Origin: Thinopyrum elongatum
Taxonomy: Eukaryota > Streptophyta > Magnoliopsida > Poales > Poaceae
NCBI GenBank assembly: GCA_011799875.1
Contig: CM022301.1
Span: 89,671,667-89,735,666 of the forward strand
Direction of reading: 5' to 3'
Length of the DNA: 64,000 nt
Part shown: piece by piece, positions 1 through 12,239 of the stretch
How positions within the stretch are numbered: the first letter of the stretch is position 1
Layout: every line of letters starts with the position of its first letter
The notes under the pieces: model-generated
Database searches by the model: none
Told to the model about the DNA's origin: nothing
The model's input: only the letters and a program-made list of their open reading frames with translations
Translations under genes and position numbers: made by a program

Positions 1-213
1 CAAGCATAAAACAAAAGTGTGACCTTGCTGGAATTTAAATATTTTTGAGTTTTTGAGTTTCTTGAAAAGTAGAAAATCAAAATAACAAGGAACCAAAAGT
101 AACTTAGAAAATTACATAAGGAGGACTAAAGTAAAGAGTGTAGGACCTATCTGTGAAATAAACTTCCCAACAACAGCGCCAGAAAAAGCCTTTCTTCCTT
201 TGAACTAGGAAGT
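1..213 (-). mobile_element. 5' internal end of an Athila-like LTR retrotransposon, cut by the window edge
   Basis: The stretch lies on the internal side of the LTR at 214-1826 and contains its primer-binding site. No coding sequence is visible. The element would continue leftwards, out of the window, on the minus strand. Inference from the PBS and LTR arrangement. Confidence 0.55.
164..181 (-). other. Primer-binding site, tRNA-Asp type
   Basis: Read on the minus strand this begins TGGCGCTGTTG, close to the tRNA-Asp-complementary PBS of Athila-lineage elements (TGGCGCCGTTGCCGGGG). It lies 32 bp from the presumed LTR start, farther than usual. Confidence 0.5.
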
Positions 214-699
214 TGTTGGACCCCCAAGTGCAAGGGTTTGTAGCAAGCGGCAATTTTCCCTTAAAGTAGGTGACCTTAAGGTTTATCAAACCAACAGAAT
301 TTTGAAAGATGTAAAATAATTAGCTACATGCATAGATACAAAACTGCCTTGCCCCCAATAGAACCAGCGAGGTTGTCAATCTCACTAGCGTTGCTAGTTA
401 CAAGGATTAAAAGAACAGGTGTGTGGCAGATTTGATTGGAACAGAAAAGTAAAAGAAAAAAATTGAAAAGAGCATTTGATCAAGATTGAAAGAATATAAG
501 AAGAAAATGGACCAGGATCCATAGATTCACTAGTGGTTTCTATCCAAAGAATGCATGGTGTGGTAAAAAAAATACAGTTGTGCATCGATTAAATTACAAT
601 TTTTATAACTATGACTATCCATGACATAAGCAACATATGAGCATCACATCCCAATATATATTAACCCTCTCCACCCTGACTCCCCGATATATCATATAT

Positions 700-759
<60 letters not shown>

Positions 760-1826
760 TTATTCTACTATGTCTATAGCTAATACTCCACCCAAGACTA
801 CTATCTAGCATGCATCTTAAAGTAATAAGTAAAAATAGAGTATTGCAATAAGTACGATGACGTGAAGTAGATGCTATATTGTCTTCACCCTGCGTTCAAA
901 GGACAAATACACAATCATCTTTTTATTCCTAGGGGAAACAACACAATACAAGCCTTGTCCACCTTCCATCACTATTGTAGATTACTTGGAAGATTAAACC
1001 CAACTATCATACACAACTCCCTCTTGGAGGTCACCCCCCAAACTTGGCCAAAGAGAGAAAGATAGACCGAAGAGCATATATGAATAAGAATTATGCACTA
1101 AAGAACCAAAATAGATCTAAAAAGATTCATGTATAAATCTGATCATAAAGTCACAATTCATCATATTACAACAAACACACCAGCAAATTACATCAGATGC
1201 ATCACAATCATGTACGTAAGGCAGATCATGTGACCTTTGTACTGAGAAATATGGGAGAGAAAACAAACTAGCTATTGTTATGGATCCATAGTCCAAATGA
1301 AACTATTCACGGGCGATCATGGTGGCCTTCAAGTTGATGGAGATGGCCACCATGTTAATTTCCCCGTCCGGTGGAGTACTGGAAAAGGCCTCCAGATTGG
1401 ATCCCCATGATATAGAGAGGTGCGGCCGCGGAAACAGAAAGACTCCTCGATTTAGGGGTTTTCGGATGAATGATAAATATCGGTGTCGAGAGTCGGTGGA
1501 ACAGAGTATAAAGGGGCCATGTGGCTCTACCACGTGCCCTTGGCCATTTGGTGGGAGTGCGTGGGGAGCGTGGGCCACCCCCTGGCCAGGGAAGGTGTCC
1601 TCCAGAAGATTCCGCATTCAAAATATTTTCTGGATTTTTTCGGGTTTTTTGGAGCTTCGTATTAATTTTCCTGAAAGTCAGAAAATATGTAAAGAACAAC
1701 AACTGACTGGGCACAGAGTTAATAAGTTAGTACACAAAGTGATAAAAAATTAAGGCCAAAACTATGCCAAAATTATGTAAACATGACATGAAATAATAAA
1801 AATTATAGATATGTTTGAGACGTATC
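214..1826 (-). mobile_element. LTR of an Athila-like gypsy element (5' LTR in element orientation)
   Basis: The left end starts TGTTGGACCCCCAAGTGC and the right end reads GACGTATC, like other Triticeae Athila-lineage LTRs; the expected terminal CA has become CG. The LTR is about 1.6 kb and includes a TA microsatellite and a GC-rich region near 1520-1600. The second LTR is not in the window, so a solo LTR cannot be excluded, but the adjacent PBS favours the 5' LTR of a longer element. Confidence 0.55.
702..757. repeat. (TA)n microsatellite
   Basis: About 28 uninterrupted TA dinucleotides inside the LTR at 214-1826. Likely length-polymorphic. Confidence 0.97.
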
Positions 1827-2203
1827 GGTGGTCTTTGATACAATCATCACATAGGCAAACCATTCACTATATGAATCATAGTAGAAGGGTGACATTCTAT
1901 CAAATCGGCTAACTTCTCTTCCAATCCCAACATTGTGTGTGGTATGATATTTTCAAACGATCTACAAGGACCTTCTTTAGTAGTAGTGACCTCGTTTGAC
2001 ACATAGCTAAGTTTATGTTTCTTTCTTTCTAAATTGCACATTTGGTTGAAACAATACTAATTTTAGAAGTAAGTACACAAAATTATGAACGATATGCATG
2101 TTTTTTTGAACAAGGTTAACTGAGAGATCAACAAAATTCTAAGGCCTTCAAAGCTATCAACTTTCTCATGTCATCAATATAGTTATCAAATCATAGTTAA
2201 AGG
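1827..2203. other. Unclassified AT-rich spacer
   Basis: No long ORF, terminal repeat or recognisable element. It separates the left LTR from the SINE-like fragment. Confidence 0.4.
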
Positions 2204-2285
2204 TGAGAACCAACCAGTGATTGGATGGTTAGGAGGGAAGTGGCCCTGTAGTTCTGCAACTACTACAGTGGTTGTTGCCAACGGG
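2204..2285 (+). mobile_element. SINE-like fragment, 5' piece (box A-like)
   Basis: The sequence near 2221-2241 (GGATGGTTAGGAGG core) resembles the tRNA-derived 5' part of Au-type SINEs of Triticeae. The copy is interrupted right after ACGGG (2281-2285) by the Athila-lineage element and resumes at 11875. Assignment rests on recalled SINE features and is moderate. Confidence 0.4.
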
Positions 2286-3697
2286 TGATAACCCACAAGT
2301 ATAGGGGATCGCAACAGTTTTCGAGGGTACAGTATTCAACTCAAATTTATAGATTCGGCACAAGGGGAGCCAAAGAATATTTGTCAGTATTAGTAGCTGA
2401 GTTGTCAATTCAACCACACCTGGAGATTAATTATCTACAGCAATATGATCAGTAGCACAGTAATATGATAGTTTTGATAGCAGCAATAATAGTAACAGTA
2501 ACAGTAGCAGCGATAGCAATGATTTTGTAGCAGTTGTAACAGTAACAACAGCAATAGTAACTTAGCAAGAACAATATAAGGAAAATTCGTAGGCATTGGA
2601 TCGGTGAATTCCGTGGATGATATTCATCATATAACACTCATAACCTAGGGCGATACGGCACTAGCTCCAGTTCATAAATATAATGTAGGCATGTATTCCG
2701 TAAATAATCATACATGCTTATGGAAAGAACTTGCATGACATCTTTTGTCCTACCCTCCCGTGGCAGCGGGGTCCATAAGGAAACTAAGGGATATTAAGGC
2801 CTCCTTTTAATAGAGAACCGGAACAAAGCATTAACACATAGTGAATACATGAACTCCTCAAACTACGGTCATCACCGAAAAGTATCCCGATTACTGCAAC
2901 ACCGGGGTTTACGGATCATAACACGTAATAGGTGAATATGACTTGCAAGATCAGATCTAGAACATAGATATAATGGTGATAACATAAACGGTTCAGATCT
3001 GAAATCATGGCACCCGGGCCCAAAGTGACAAGCATTAAGCATGGCAAAGTCATAACAACATCAATCTCAGAACATAATGGATACTAGGGATCAAGCCCTA
3101 ACAAAACTAACTCGATTACATGATGAATCTCATCAAACTCCTCACTGACCAGTGAGCCTACAAAGTAATTACTCACTCCTGGTGGGGAGCATCATGGAAT
3201 TGGTGATGGAGAAGGGTTGGTGATGACGAAGATCGAAGATCCCCCTCTCCGTAGCCCCAAACGGACTCTAGATCTCGCCTCCCAATGAAGAACAGGAGGA
3301 GGCGGCAGCTCCGTATCGTGAAATGCGATAATTCTTTCTCCCCGATCTTTTTCTCCAAAAATAGAATTTATAACGTCGGAGATAGGGTCAGCGGGGCCAT
3401 CAGGTGGGCACAACCCACCTGGGTGCGCCTGGAGGGGGGGCACGCCCTGGTGGGTTGTGCTCACCTAGGGGCCCCCCTCCGGTGGTTCTTGGCTCCAGTA
3501 TTTTTCTTTTATTCCATACAAATTCTCCAAAAAGTTTCGTTCCATTCCGACAACTTTTATTTCTGCACAAAAAAAACACCATGGTAGTTTTGCTGAAAAC
3601 GGCGTCAGTCCGGGTTAGTTTCATTCAAATCATGCAAATTAGAGTCCAAAACAAGAGCAAAAGCATTAGGAAAAGTAGATACGCCGGAGACGTATCA
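2286..3697 (-). repeat. 3' LTR of the Athila-lineage element
   Basis: Begins TGATAACCCACAAG and ends GACGTATCA. It is collinear with 10460-11869, with scattered substitutions. It contains CAG/AAC-rich simple sequence near 2470-2560. Confidence 0.92.
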
Positions 3698-3698
3698 A

Positions 3699-3711
3699 CT
3701 CCCCCAAGCTT
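3699..3711 (-). other. Polypurine tract of the Athila-lineage element
   Basis: Minus strand reads AAGCTTGGGGGAG immediately inside the 3' LTR, the expected plus-strand primer position. Confidence 0.8.
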
Positions 3712-5815
3712 AAACCTTTGCTTGTCCTCAAGCAATTCAGTTGATAAACTAAAAGTGAAAAAGAAAAACTTTCATGAACTCTTTTGTTCTTGTTTACATA
3801 AATAAGCTTAAGTAGCACCCAGGTTTTCAGCAAAGATTATAACTAACCATGTCAACAATAACTCTTAAAAATTATATTAACTCATATCAATGGCATAAGC
3901 AACTAGCGAGCAATAATAAAATATCTCAAATGACAACACTTTGTCAAAACAATCGTGATATAATATGACAATAGTGGTATCTTGCTAGCCCTTTCTGAGA
4001 CCGCAAAACATAAATGCAGAGCACCTCCAAAGTTCAAGCAGCGACTAAACATTGTAATTCATGGTAGAAAAGATCCAGTCATGATGCATCCAACATTAGC
4101 TATACACAATGCATGAGGATGACAATAGTGCTCTCAGATCTGGCGCTTATTTGAGAAGGTGATGACACAACGTAAAATTAAATAGATAGTCCCTTCGCAG
4201 AGGGAAGCAGTGATTTGCAGCGGTGCCAGAGCTCAGATTTTTAAAACAGAGATAAATGAAAATTTGAGAAATGCACCCTTCCTGTTTACTTTGCGACCAT
4301 TAGTTATTTATATCTTCCATGCTAAACACATTAGTGGCAGTTCCCAAGCGATAAAAGTAAAGGTTTACTCCCCCTCCACCAACAAACACACTCCACGGCT
4401 AGCCGAATCCATGGGTACCGTCCATACCAACATCATTCCTGGGGGAGTTTTGTTTAATTTTATGCAATTTTTGATTTTGGGACTAGGAATCCCTATTACC
4501 GCCCCTCTCGTGCAAGAACGAGTGAATAAACACTCATCATGAGAATAACCCGCTTAGCATGGAAGATACCGACTACCTCCTGTCACTCTATGAATAATCC
4601 AGGCACACAAAAATGGAAGTTTATTTGAAGTTTTTAGAGGTGGCACATGCAAATTTACTTAGAACGGCAGGGTAATACCGCATATAGGTAGATATATGGT
4701 GGACTCATCTAGAATAACTTGGGTTTTAGGATTTTTATGCACAAGTAGTATTCCCACTTAGTACAGGCGAATGCTAGCAAATAGGTTGAGAAGCGGCCAG
4801 CTAGAGAGCGAAAACGGTCATGAACATGCATTATGCATAAGTAACATTGGATACTAGCATGAGTAGGATATGAACACCATGAACATAAATATCATAGAGG
4901 CTATATGTTGGTTTTGATTCAACTACATGCATGAACATGTGCCAAGTCAAGCCACTTGAAACATTCAGAGGAGGATACCATATCATCATACCACATCATA
5001 ATCATTTTAATGCATGTTGACATTCAAGATAAATCATTATCCACTCCTAACTACTTAAGCATGGCACGAGAAACTATAATCTCTAATTGTCATTGCAAAC
5101 ATGTTTGATCATAATAGGCTGGATCATGGATACTAGGTTAAACATATTTACAAAAATAGAACAAGTTGAGTTCATACCCGTTTGTCTCTGCCACAGCCAG
5201 TTCATCAAATATCGTCATCATTGCCTTTCACTTGCACGACCGAATGATATGAGAATAATAATAGTGCAAGAGTGCCGTGGACTAAGCTGGAATCTACAAA
5301 TATTTTATTCAAAAAGGAGAAGACAAGGTAATATGGGCTCTTTATTAGATCAACCTCAATGCATACGAGAGCCACTCAACATTTTCATCGTGGTCTTCTC
5401 CTCGGTACGACTCAATAAAAGGAAAATAATTTCAGAGAAACACACAGAAATATTTTTGGAGTTTTTAGTTTTTCTTGAAGAAAGCAAATTAAAGAGAAAA
5501 ACAAAAACGAGAAAAACTATTTACATGGGAGAGCTCCCAACAAGCAAAAGAAGAACAAGGAAATCTTTTTGGGTTTTCTTTTAACATTACAACTAAATTA
5601 GACTAAAAAGAAAAACCGAAAAAAGGCGAGAAATATTTTTGGGTTTTCTCAACGTTTTTCAAACACACAAGAAGAAAGCGAGAAAATAAATCTAGCATGG
5701 ATAATACAATGAAAAAGTGTGGACACCGACAACTGGAATGAAATGTGTGAACATGAATGTAATGTTGGTGGAAATACATACTCCCCCAAGCTTATGCTTT
5801 TGGCTAGCTTGGTAA
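3712..5815 (-). other. 3' non-coding internal region of the Athila-lineage element
   Basis: About 2.1 kb between the ATHILA-type ORF and the polypurine tract, AT-rich, with only short chance ORFs. A long 3' untranslated internal region is typical of Athila relatives. Confidence 0.6.
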
Positions 5816-6851
5816 TCACCACTCCCGGCCTGCATAATAGTCAGAGTGGTAACTCACGGAGGCTCTTGGTGCAGCCTCCGCGGCTTGCGGGGCAGCGACG
5901 ACCTCGGCGTTGTGTGCACGAGCCTCGTTCTCCAAAACATAATACCTTCTTTTGCTGTGAAAATCAAAGAGAGCAGGCGCAGGCAAAAAGGTATGCACAA
6001 CTGATACTTTATTGAACAGCATGTTATAAGTATAATCATTGATTTCACCCTTAAGGAACTTATGGCGCTTCATGGCCTCAAAGTCTAAGTACTGAGTGGG
6101 AAGGATAGGGTCATTAGGCCAGGGTGATACACCTAGCTCATTTGCTAATCGTGAAGCATAAATCCCACCATAAAAGTATCCACTACCAGCGTTGTGTTGT
6201 AGTCTGCGTGCAACAATCGCTCCAAGGTTATAACGTTTAATACCGGTGAGAGCAGTGTGTATGAGGCTCAAGTCAGGAACACAAAGTGTACTATAGTCTT
6301 GCTTGGCTATGATGCATTTGCCATTAAACAGTGCAAAGTATTGAATTGATGGGAAATGAATACTTTTTATTCTATCTTGTGTCACTCCTCTGTCCTCGAC
6401 GTAACAAAGATTTATCAAGAATGACTCATACTCAGCTCTTGGTGGCTCATCCAGCGGACCCCAAAATGGAATTTTACACACACACCGCTAAACTTGTCTA
6501 AAGGCATGGTAATTGGACGGTCATAAAGTTTAAACGAAACTCTAGACTCACGAGGATGAAATTTAAATTCTTTAGTAAACGATTATGTGAGGCTGAGATG
6601 TTGGTTGCCTTATCTTCAATGTAGGGACCGAGCTCGGTGTTGTGGATATATTGATCAAAATCTTCTTTAATACCTGCGATTATCATGAAATCGTCGCTCG
6701 GCCATAGGCATGATTTGATAGCGGCTTCTCGTATTGAACTTGCGCTTGGTTCAACATATGACCGACGAGTTGAGCCACTGCTAGACGATGCCTCTGATGA
6801 CCTCCTCCTCGAAGAAATCCTCCCAAAGAAACTCATTTTATTCGCGTACAA
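5816..6851 (-). pseudogene. ATHILA ORF-like protein, frameshifted
   Basis: Two adjacent minus-strand reading frames (6851-6498 and 6481-5816) together encode about 340 residues resembling the ATHILA ORF family of Athila-type retrotransposons. The N-terminal piece is Ser/Arg-rich with SSRRRSSEASSSSG near residue 12. The second piece has the internal stretch FWGPLDEPPRAEYESFL and ends in an Ala-rich tail. The frame is lost between about 6550 and 6481, so the copy is not intact. The biochemical role of this family is unknown. The protein follows the polymerase region in autonomous relatives but here sits directly downstream of gag/protease, because pol is missing. Confidence 0.6.
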
Positions 6852-7620
6852 TTTCTGAAAGTTTTCTGAGACACAAAAATTTTATTAACAAAACTTCACA
6901 AGATTGATAGCAACTACTCATAAGGAGGCATAGAGGCTATATTGAGCATTCAAACTACTTAGAACTCTAAGAATTCAACATGCAAGCTCATCTACAGCAG
7001 CACCAAGAGTAGCTAATTATTTAAAATATAAACCACTAAAGCAAAAACTAATTGGAGAAATGTAAGAGTCACATACCAAGTAGCAATCCCCCAAAATAGT
7101 TTCAAAAATGGAGCTTCGAGCAAAGAGATCGAATTCCACGGGTTTGAGAGCAAGAACACAAGAGAGAGAGCAATGGTGATTTTTTTTCTGGAGGTAGGTT
7201 ATGACATGGGCTAAAGAGAAAAGTGAGGGGGCCCACGTGGGGACCACAACCCACCAGGGCGCGCCTGGGGCTGCTGGCACGCCCAGGTGGGTTGTGCCCA
7301 CCTCGTGCACCCCCCTCTGATGTTATTTGTACTAAAAATTCAGAAATATTCAGAAAAAATCGTATTAAATTTTCAGGGCATTCTGAGAACTTTTATTTTT
7401 GGGGCATTTTTATTGCACGGGAAATTCAGAAAACAGACAAAGCATGGCATTTTATTTTATTTGAGTAAGAAAAATAGAGAATAAAAGTTGGCAGCAGAAG
7501 GTTGTGCTTACTAAATTCATCAACTTCATACCTCTCAAAAATGATCCATTAATAAGGTTGATCAAGTCTTATTAACAACCACCTTCGATTAGCATGAAAC
7601 CGAAGAACTTTCGTAAAACA
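6852..7620. other. Non-coding junction with an LTR-like segment where pol should lie
   Basis: Around 7200-7450 the DNA resembles the inner part of this group's LTRs: GGTGGGTTGTGCCCACC followed by an AT-rich tract like that after 3480 and 11650. In autonomous Athila elements reverse transcriptase and integrase occupy this interval. Only about 770 bp of non-coding DNA remain here. Confidence 0.5.
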
Positions 7621-9248
7621 CTAAGTTACCTCAACGGGGATATGCATGTCCCCAACAATAAGTATTTCATATTTCTTTTTCGCAGTAGGTAGAGGTAGTT
7701 GAAAACTTCCAATAGTGAGTGTCAGAGATTTTTCAATAACATTAATACCATTCACTTGGAATTGTTTCTTCGAAAAGTGCACCGTGTGTTCATTACCATT
7801 GATATGAAAAGTGACCTTGCTTTTATTGCAATCAATAATAGCCCCTGCAGTATTCAAAAATGGTCTACCAAGGATAATCGGCATATGTCGTCCTCGGGCA
7901 TCTCAAGTATTACAAAGTCACTTAAGATAGTAATGTTTGCAACAACAACGGGCACATCCTCACAAATACCGATAGGTATGGCAGTTGATTTGTCAGCCAT
8001 TTGCAAAGATATTCCAGTAGGTGTGAGTTTATTCAAATCAAGTCTTTTATATAAAGAGAAAGGCATAACACTAACACCAACTCCTAGATCACACAAAGCA
8101 AATTTAACATAATTTCTTTTGATGGAGCAAGGTATAGTTGGTATTACCGGATCTCTAAGTTTTTTAGGTACTCCATCCTTAAAAGAATAATTAGCAAGCA
8201 TGGTGGAAATTTCAGCTTCTGGTATTTTTCTCTTATTAGTGATGATGTCTTTCATATATTTTGCATAAGGGGCCATCTTTAATATATCGGTCAAACGGGT
8301 GCGCAAAAAGACTGGCCTAAGCATTTCAGCAAAGCGTTCAAATTCTTCATCATCCTTTTTCTTAGTTGACTTAGGTGGAAAGGGCATGGGTTTTTTAACC
8401 CATGGTTCTCTTTCTCTTCCATGTTTTCTAGCAACAAAGTCTCTCTTATCATATCTTTTATTTTTAGGTTGTGGGTTATCAAGATCAACAGCTGGTTCTA
8501 TTTCAACATCATTATCTGGTTGTTTATCATTGTCTGGTTGAGTGTCTTCATGAACATCATCATTATCCTTTTCATTATCACTAGGTGAATGTTCATTACC
8601 AGATTGAGTTTCAGCATCAGAAATAGAAACATCATTGTTATCCGGAGGGTTTTCTTGCTCAGGTTCACTAGAAGCATGCAAAGTCCTATCATTTTTCTTT
8701 TTCTTTTTCTTTTTCTTTTTAGAAGGACTAGGTGCATCAGTGTTAATTCTTTGAGAGTATTGTTCAATTCTTTTAGGGTGTCCCTCAGGATAAAGTGGTT
8801 CCTGAGTCATTTTACCTCCTCTAGTTGCTACTCTAACAGCAAAGTCATTTATATTCATTTCATCTAGCACCTCTCTTTGAGATTTAGCAACTTGTTCTAG
8901 TTGAGTATGAATCATAGAGGCATGTTTTCCTACACCTCTAACATCATTGGAGATTCTAAATAACAAGTCACTCAAGCGAGCAATCATATCAGAATTATAT
9001 TTCAATTGTTTCATAACATTTTCATTGAAGTGATCTTGCTTTCTAATGTAATTATCAAACTCATAAAGGCATTGACTAGGATGCATATTATAAGGATTGT
9101 CCTTTTTATCAAATTTTATCAAAGAGTTTACCTCTACCACCTTGGGTGGTGGTGTATCAAGTCCATGTATTTCTTCAATAGGAGGTACATTTTTGACATC
9201 CTCTACTTTAATACCTTTTTCCTTCATACTTTTCTTTGCCTCTTGCAT
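7621..9248 (-). pseudogene. Gag C-terminal region and aspartic protease of the Athila-lineage element
   Basis: The long frame 9248-7854 (464 aa) starts with MQEAKKSMKEKGIK, continues through a Lys-rich, Asp/Asn-rich linker (about residues 185-270) and enters a retropepsin-like domain with LCDLGVGVSVMPFSLYKRL in place of the usual D-S/T-G-A-S motif. Here the active-site triplet reads D-L-G, which would not be active if true. The frame shifts near 7880 and continues to 7621 with MPIILGRPFLNTAGAIIDC, the second half of the protease fold. It follows gag (10381-9338) after two frame losses between 9380 and 9248. It would normally cleave the polyprotein. Confidence 0.7.
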
Positions 9249-9337
9249 ATCTTCTTCGGAGTGGGTTTAGGCAGTGGTTCAGGAAGAGTCCAACCATCAT
9301 AATTTTAAATATATTATTCGATAATTCATCAGCTTGT

Positions 9338-10381
9338 TCAACAGTTCGTTCCCTGAAAATAATTAGCACAACTATGTAGGAAGTCCCTAGAAGCATCGGT
9401 TAGTCCATTATAGAAGATATCAAGTATTTCATTTTTCTCAAGAGGATGATCAGGCAAAGCATTAAGCAATTGGAGAAGCCTCCCCCAAGCTTGTGGGAGA
9501 CTCTCTTCTTCAATTTGCACAAAGTTATATATTTCCTGTAAGGCAGCTTGTTTCTTATGAGCAGGAAAATATTTTTCAGAGAAGTAATAAATCATATCCT
9601 GGGGACTACGCACACAACCAGGTGCAAGAGTATTGTACCATATCTTAGCATCACCCTTTAATGAGAACGGAAATAATTTGAGGATATAGTAGTAGCGAAT
9701 CTTCTCATCATGAGCAAATGGGGTGGCGATATCATTTAATTTAGTGAGGTGTGCCACAACAGTTTCAGTTTCATAGCCATGGAAAGGATCAGATTCAACC
9801 AAAGTAATTAACTCTGGGTCGACAGAGAATTCATAATCCTTATCATCAACAAAGATAGGTGAAGTAGCAAACTTAGGATCACATTTCATTCTAGCATTCA
9901 AAGATTTTTCTTTCAGTTTGCATAGTAATCTCTTAAGATCATCTCTATCATTGCAAGCAAGAAAATCTCTAGATGTCTCCTCATCCATAACGTAACCTTC
10001 AGGTATCTTAGGCAATTCATACCTAGGAGAGCTAGGCCTAATGGGTGTTTCAAGATTTTCAGTTTCAAGTACTTCATCAGTTTCAATAATTTCGTCAGTT
10101 TCAGCATTCTCAATATCTTTAGCTCTAGCAATTTGTTCATCAAGAAATTCACCTAGTGGCATATTATCATCAAGCAAGGTACTAGCATCATCATGGGTAG
10201 CATTCATAGCAGAAGTAGCATCATCAATAACTTGCGACATATCAGAATTAATAGCATGTGGTGGTGTTGCAAGTCTACTCAAAATAGAAGGTGAATCAAG
10301 TGCAGAGTGTGATGGCAGTTCCTTGCCTCCCCTCGTCTTAGAGGGAAAAATCTTAGTCTTGGTATCCTTCAGATTCTTCAT
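9338..10381 (-). CDS. Gag capsid protein of the Athila-lineage element (truncated by frameshift)
   Basis: A 347-aa frame with a retrotransposon gag domain at about residues 200-340, including KLFPFSLKGDAKIWYNTL and the helix AALQEIYNFVQIEEESLPQAW. Gag forms the particle that packages element RNA. The ATG at 10381 lies close behind the PBS and is the natural start. The frame ends after CANYFQGTNC because of a frameshift; the continuation FRERTVEQADEL is in another frame (about 9370-9320). No zinc knuckle is visible, as is common in Athila gag. Confidence 0.8.
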   Translation of the reverse strand: MKNLKDTKTKIFPSKTRGGKELPSHSALDSPSILSRLATPPHAINSDMSQVIDDATSAMNATHDDASTLLDDNMPLGEFLDEQIARAKDIENAETDEIIETDEVLETENLETPIRPSSPRYELPKIPEGYVMDEETSRDFLACNDRDDLKRLLCKLKEKSLNARMKCDPKFATSPIFVDDKDYEFSVDPELITLVESDPFHGYETETVVAHLTKLNDIATPFAHDEKIRYYYILKLFPFSLKGDAKIWYNTLAPGCVRSPQDMIYYFSEKYFPAHKKQAALQEIYNFVQIEEESLPQAWGRLLQLLNALPDHPLEKNEILDIFYNGLTDASRDFLHSCANYFQGTNC

Positions 10382-10430
10382 AGTGATAAATTGATAATAA
10401 TCCCAAGTGACTCAATAAATATAGCTATGC

Positions 10431-10448
10431 TCCCTAGCAACGGCACGA
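10431..10448 (-). other. Primer-binding site, tRNA-Asp type (degenerate)
   Basis: Minus strand reads TCGTGCCGTTGCTAGGGA, matching the tRNA-Asp PBS (TGGCGCCGTTGCCGGGGA) at 14 of 18 positions. It is 11 bp inside the 5' LTR. Confidence 0.75.
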
Positions 10449-10459
10449 GAAAAAAGTCT

Positions 10460-11869
10460 TGATAACCCACAAGTATAGGGGATCGCAACAGTTTTTGAGT
10501 GTAAAGTATTCAACCCAAATTTATAGATTCGACACAAGGGGAGCCAAAGAATATTTGTAAGTATTAACAGCTGAGTTGTCAATTCAACCACACCTGGAGA
10601 TTAATTATCTGCAGCAATATGATTAGTAGCACAGTAATATGATAGTTTTGATTGCAGCAATAATAGTAACAGTAACAGTAGCAGCGATAGCAATGATTTT
10701 GTAGCAATTGTAACAGTAACAACAGCAGTAGTAACTTAGCAAGAACAATATAAGGAAAATTCGTAGGCATTGGTTCGGTGAATTTGTTGGATGATATTCA
10801 TCATATAACTATCATAACCTAGGGCGATACGGCACTAGCTCCAGTTCATAAACATAATGTAGGCATGTATTCCGTAAATAGTCATACGTGCTTATGGAAA
10901 GAACTTGCATGACATCTTTTGTCCTACCCTCCCGTGGCAGCGGGGTCCATAAGGAAACTAAGTGATATTAAGGCCTCCTTTTAATAGAGAATCGGAACAA
11001 AGCATTAACACATAGTGAATACATGAACTTCTCAAACTACGGTCATCACCGGAAAGTATCCCGATTACTATCACACCAAGGTTTACGGATCATAACACGT
11101 AATAGGTGAATATGACTTGCAAGATTGGATCTAGAACATAGATATAATGGTGATAACATAAACGGTTCAGATCTGAAATCATGGCACCCGGACCCAAAGT
11201 GACAAGCATTAAGCATGGCAAAGTCATAACAACATCAATCTCAGAACATAAGGGATACTGGGGATCAAGCCCTAACAAAACTAACTCAATTACATGATGA
11301 ATCTCATCCAACTCCTCATCGACCAGCGAGCCTACGAAGGAATTACTCACTCCCGGTGGGGAGCATCATGGAATTGGCGATGGAGAAGGGTTGGTGATGA
11401 TGAAGATCGAAGATCCCCCTCTGCGGAGTCCCAAACGGACTCCAGATCTAGCCTCCCGATGAAGAACAGGAGGTGGCAGCGGCTCCGTATCGTGAAATGC
11501 GATAATTCTTTCTCTCTGATTTTTTTCTCCAAAAATAGGATTTTATAGCGTCGGAGATAGGGTCAGCGGGGCCACCAGGTGGCCACAACCCACCTGGGCG
11601 CGCCTGGAGGGGGGCGCCCTGGTGGGTGGTGCTCACCCAGGGGCCCCCCTCCGGTGGTTCTTGGCTCTAGTATTTTTCTTTTATTCCATAAAAATTCTTC
11701 AAAAAGTTTCATTTCATTCCGAAAACTTTTATTTCTGCACAAAAACAACACCATGATAGTTTTGCTGAAAACAGCGTCAGTACGGGTTAGTTTCATTCAA
11801 ATCATGCAAATTAGAGTCCAAAACAAAAGCAAAAGCGTTAGGAAAAGTAGATTCGCCGGAGACGTATCA
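10460..11869 (-). repeat. 5' LTR of the Athila-lineage element
   Basis: Begins TGATAACCCACAAG and ends GACGTATCA, paired with 2286-3697. It is followed directly by the target duplication ACGGG (11870-11874). Confidence 0.92.
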
Positions 11870-11976
11870 ACGGGGATGCTCTATTCCGAAAGGTAACGGA
11901 ACCGACCCTTTGTCAAAAGTTGTATGCCACTCCTGCGGTGCCGATAGATTCTACCCCCAGCCCATTAGACATCAAA
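11870..11976 (+). mobile_element. SINE-like fragment, middle piece (box B-like)
   Basis: Continuation of the fragment at 2204-2285 after the Athila insertion. Its end (CCCCAGCCCATTAGACATCAAA) resembles the region up to box B of Au-type SINEs and is cut by the Helitron after the final A. About 75 bp at 11875-11950 are not accounted for by the SINE model. Confidence 0.35.
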
Positions 11977-12239
11977 TCTTTACCTAATATTAAAGGGAGG
12001 AGGCTTTCATAGTTCTCCATACGTCATCTCTTTATATGCGTTGATTTTATGCATTGACGGCTGAGATTTTCCATCCGTCACCCTTCCCTTGGTTCACGAA
12101 ACGTCCCACTCGATATAGAAAAAAAAAGAGAAACCGGACTTTGCATGTAGGACAGCCTGCTCGATAGAAGAAAAAGGAAACTGAACGTAGGATGGAATAA
12201 TAAACCGAAAAACAAACAAACTCGTGAATCGTGATACGC

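Larger units (their letters stand above)
2286..11869 (-). mobile_element. Athila-lineage Ty3/gypsy retrotransposon, complete but pol-deficient
   Basis: Two LTRs of about 1.41 kb (2286-3697 and 10460-11869) flank 6.8 kb of internal DNA. A perfect 5-bp duplication, ACGGG, lies at 2281-2285 and 11870-11874. On the minus strand the order is 5' LTR, tRNA-Asp-type PBS, gag, gag/protease, an ATHILA-type ORF, polypurine tract and 3' LTR. No reverse transcriptase, RNase H or integrase was found, so this copy must have been mobilised in trans or lost pol later. It resembles the Sabrina/WHAM group; the exact family was not determined. Confidence 0.9.

Noticed and set aside
702..757. TA-rich tract as a replication origin or matrix-attachment site
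   Set aside because: A simple (TA)n microsatellite inside an LTR; nothing else supports such a role.
2204..2300. Possible tRNA gene from the box A-like GGATGGTTAGGAGG
   Set aside because: No cloverleaf and no anticodon stem; box B lies 9.7 kb away after insertions. Better explained as a SINE.
5087..5584. 165-aa plus-strand ORF in the Athila-lineage internal region
   Set aside because: Antisense to the element, AT-rich and Lys-rich at its end, no homology recognised.
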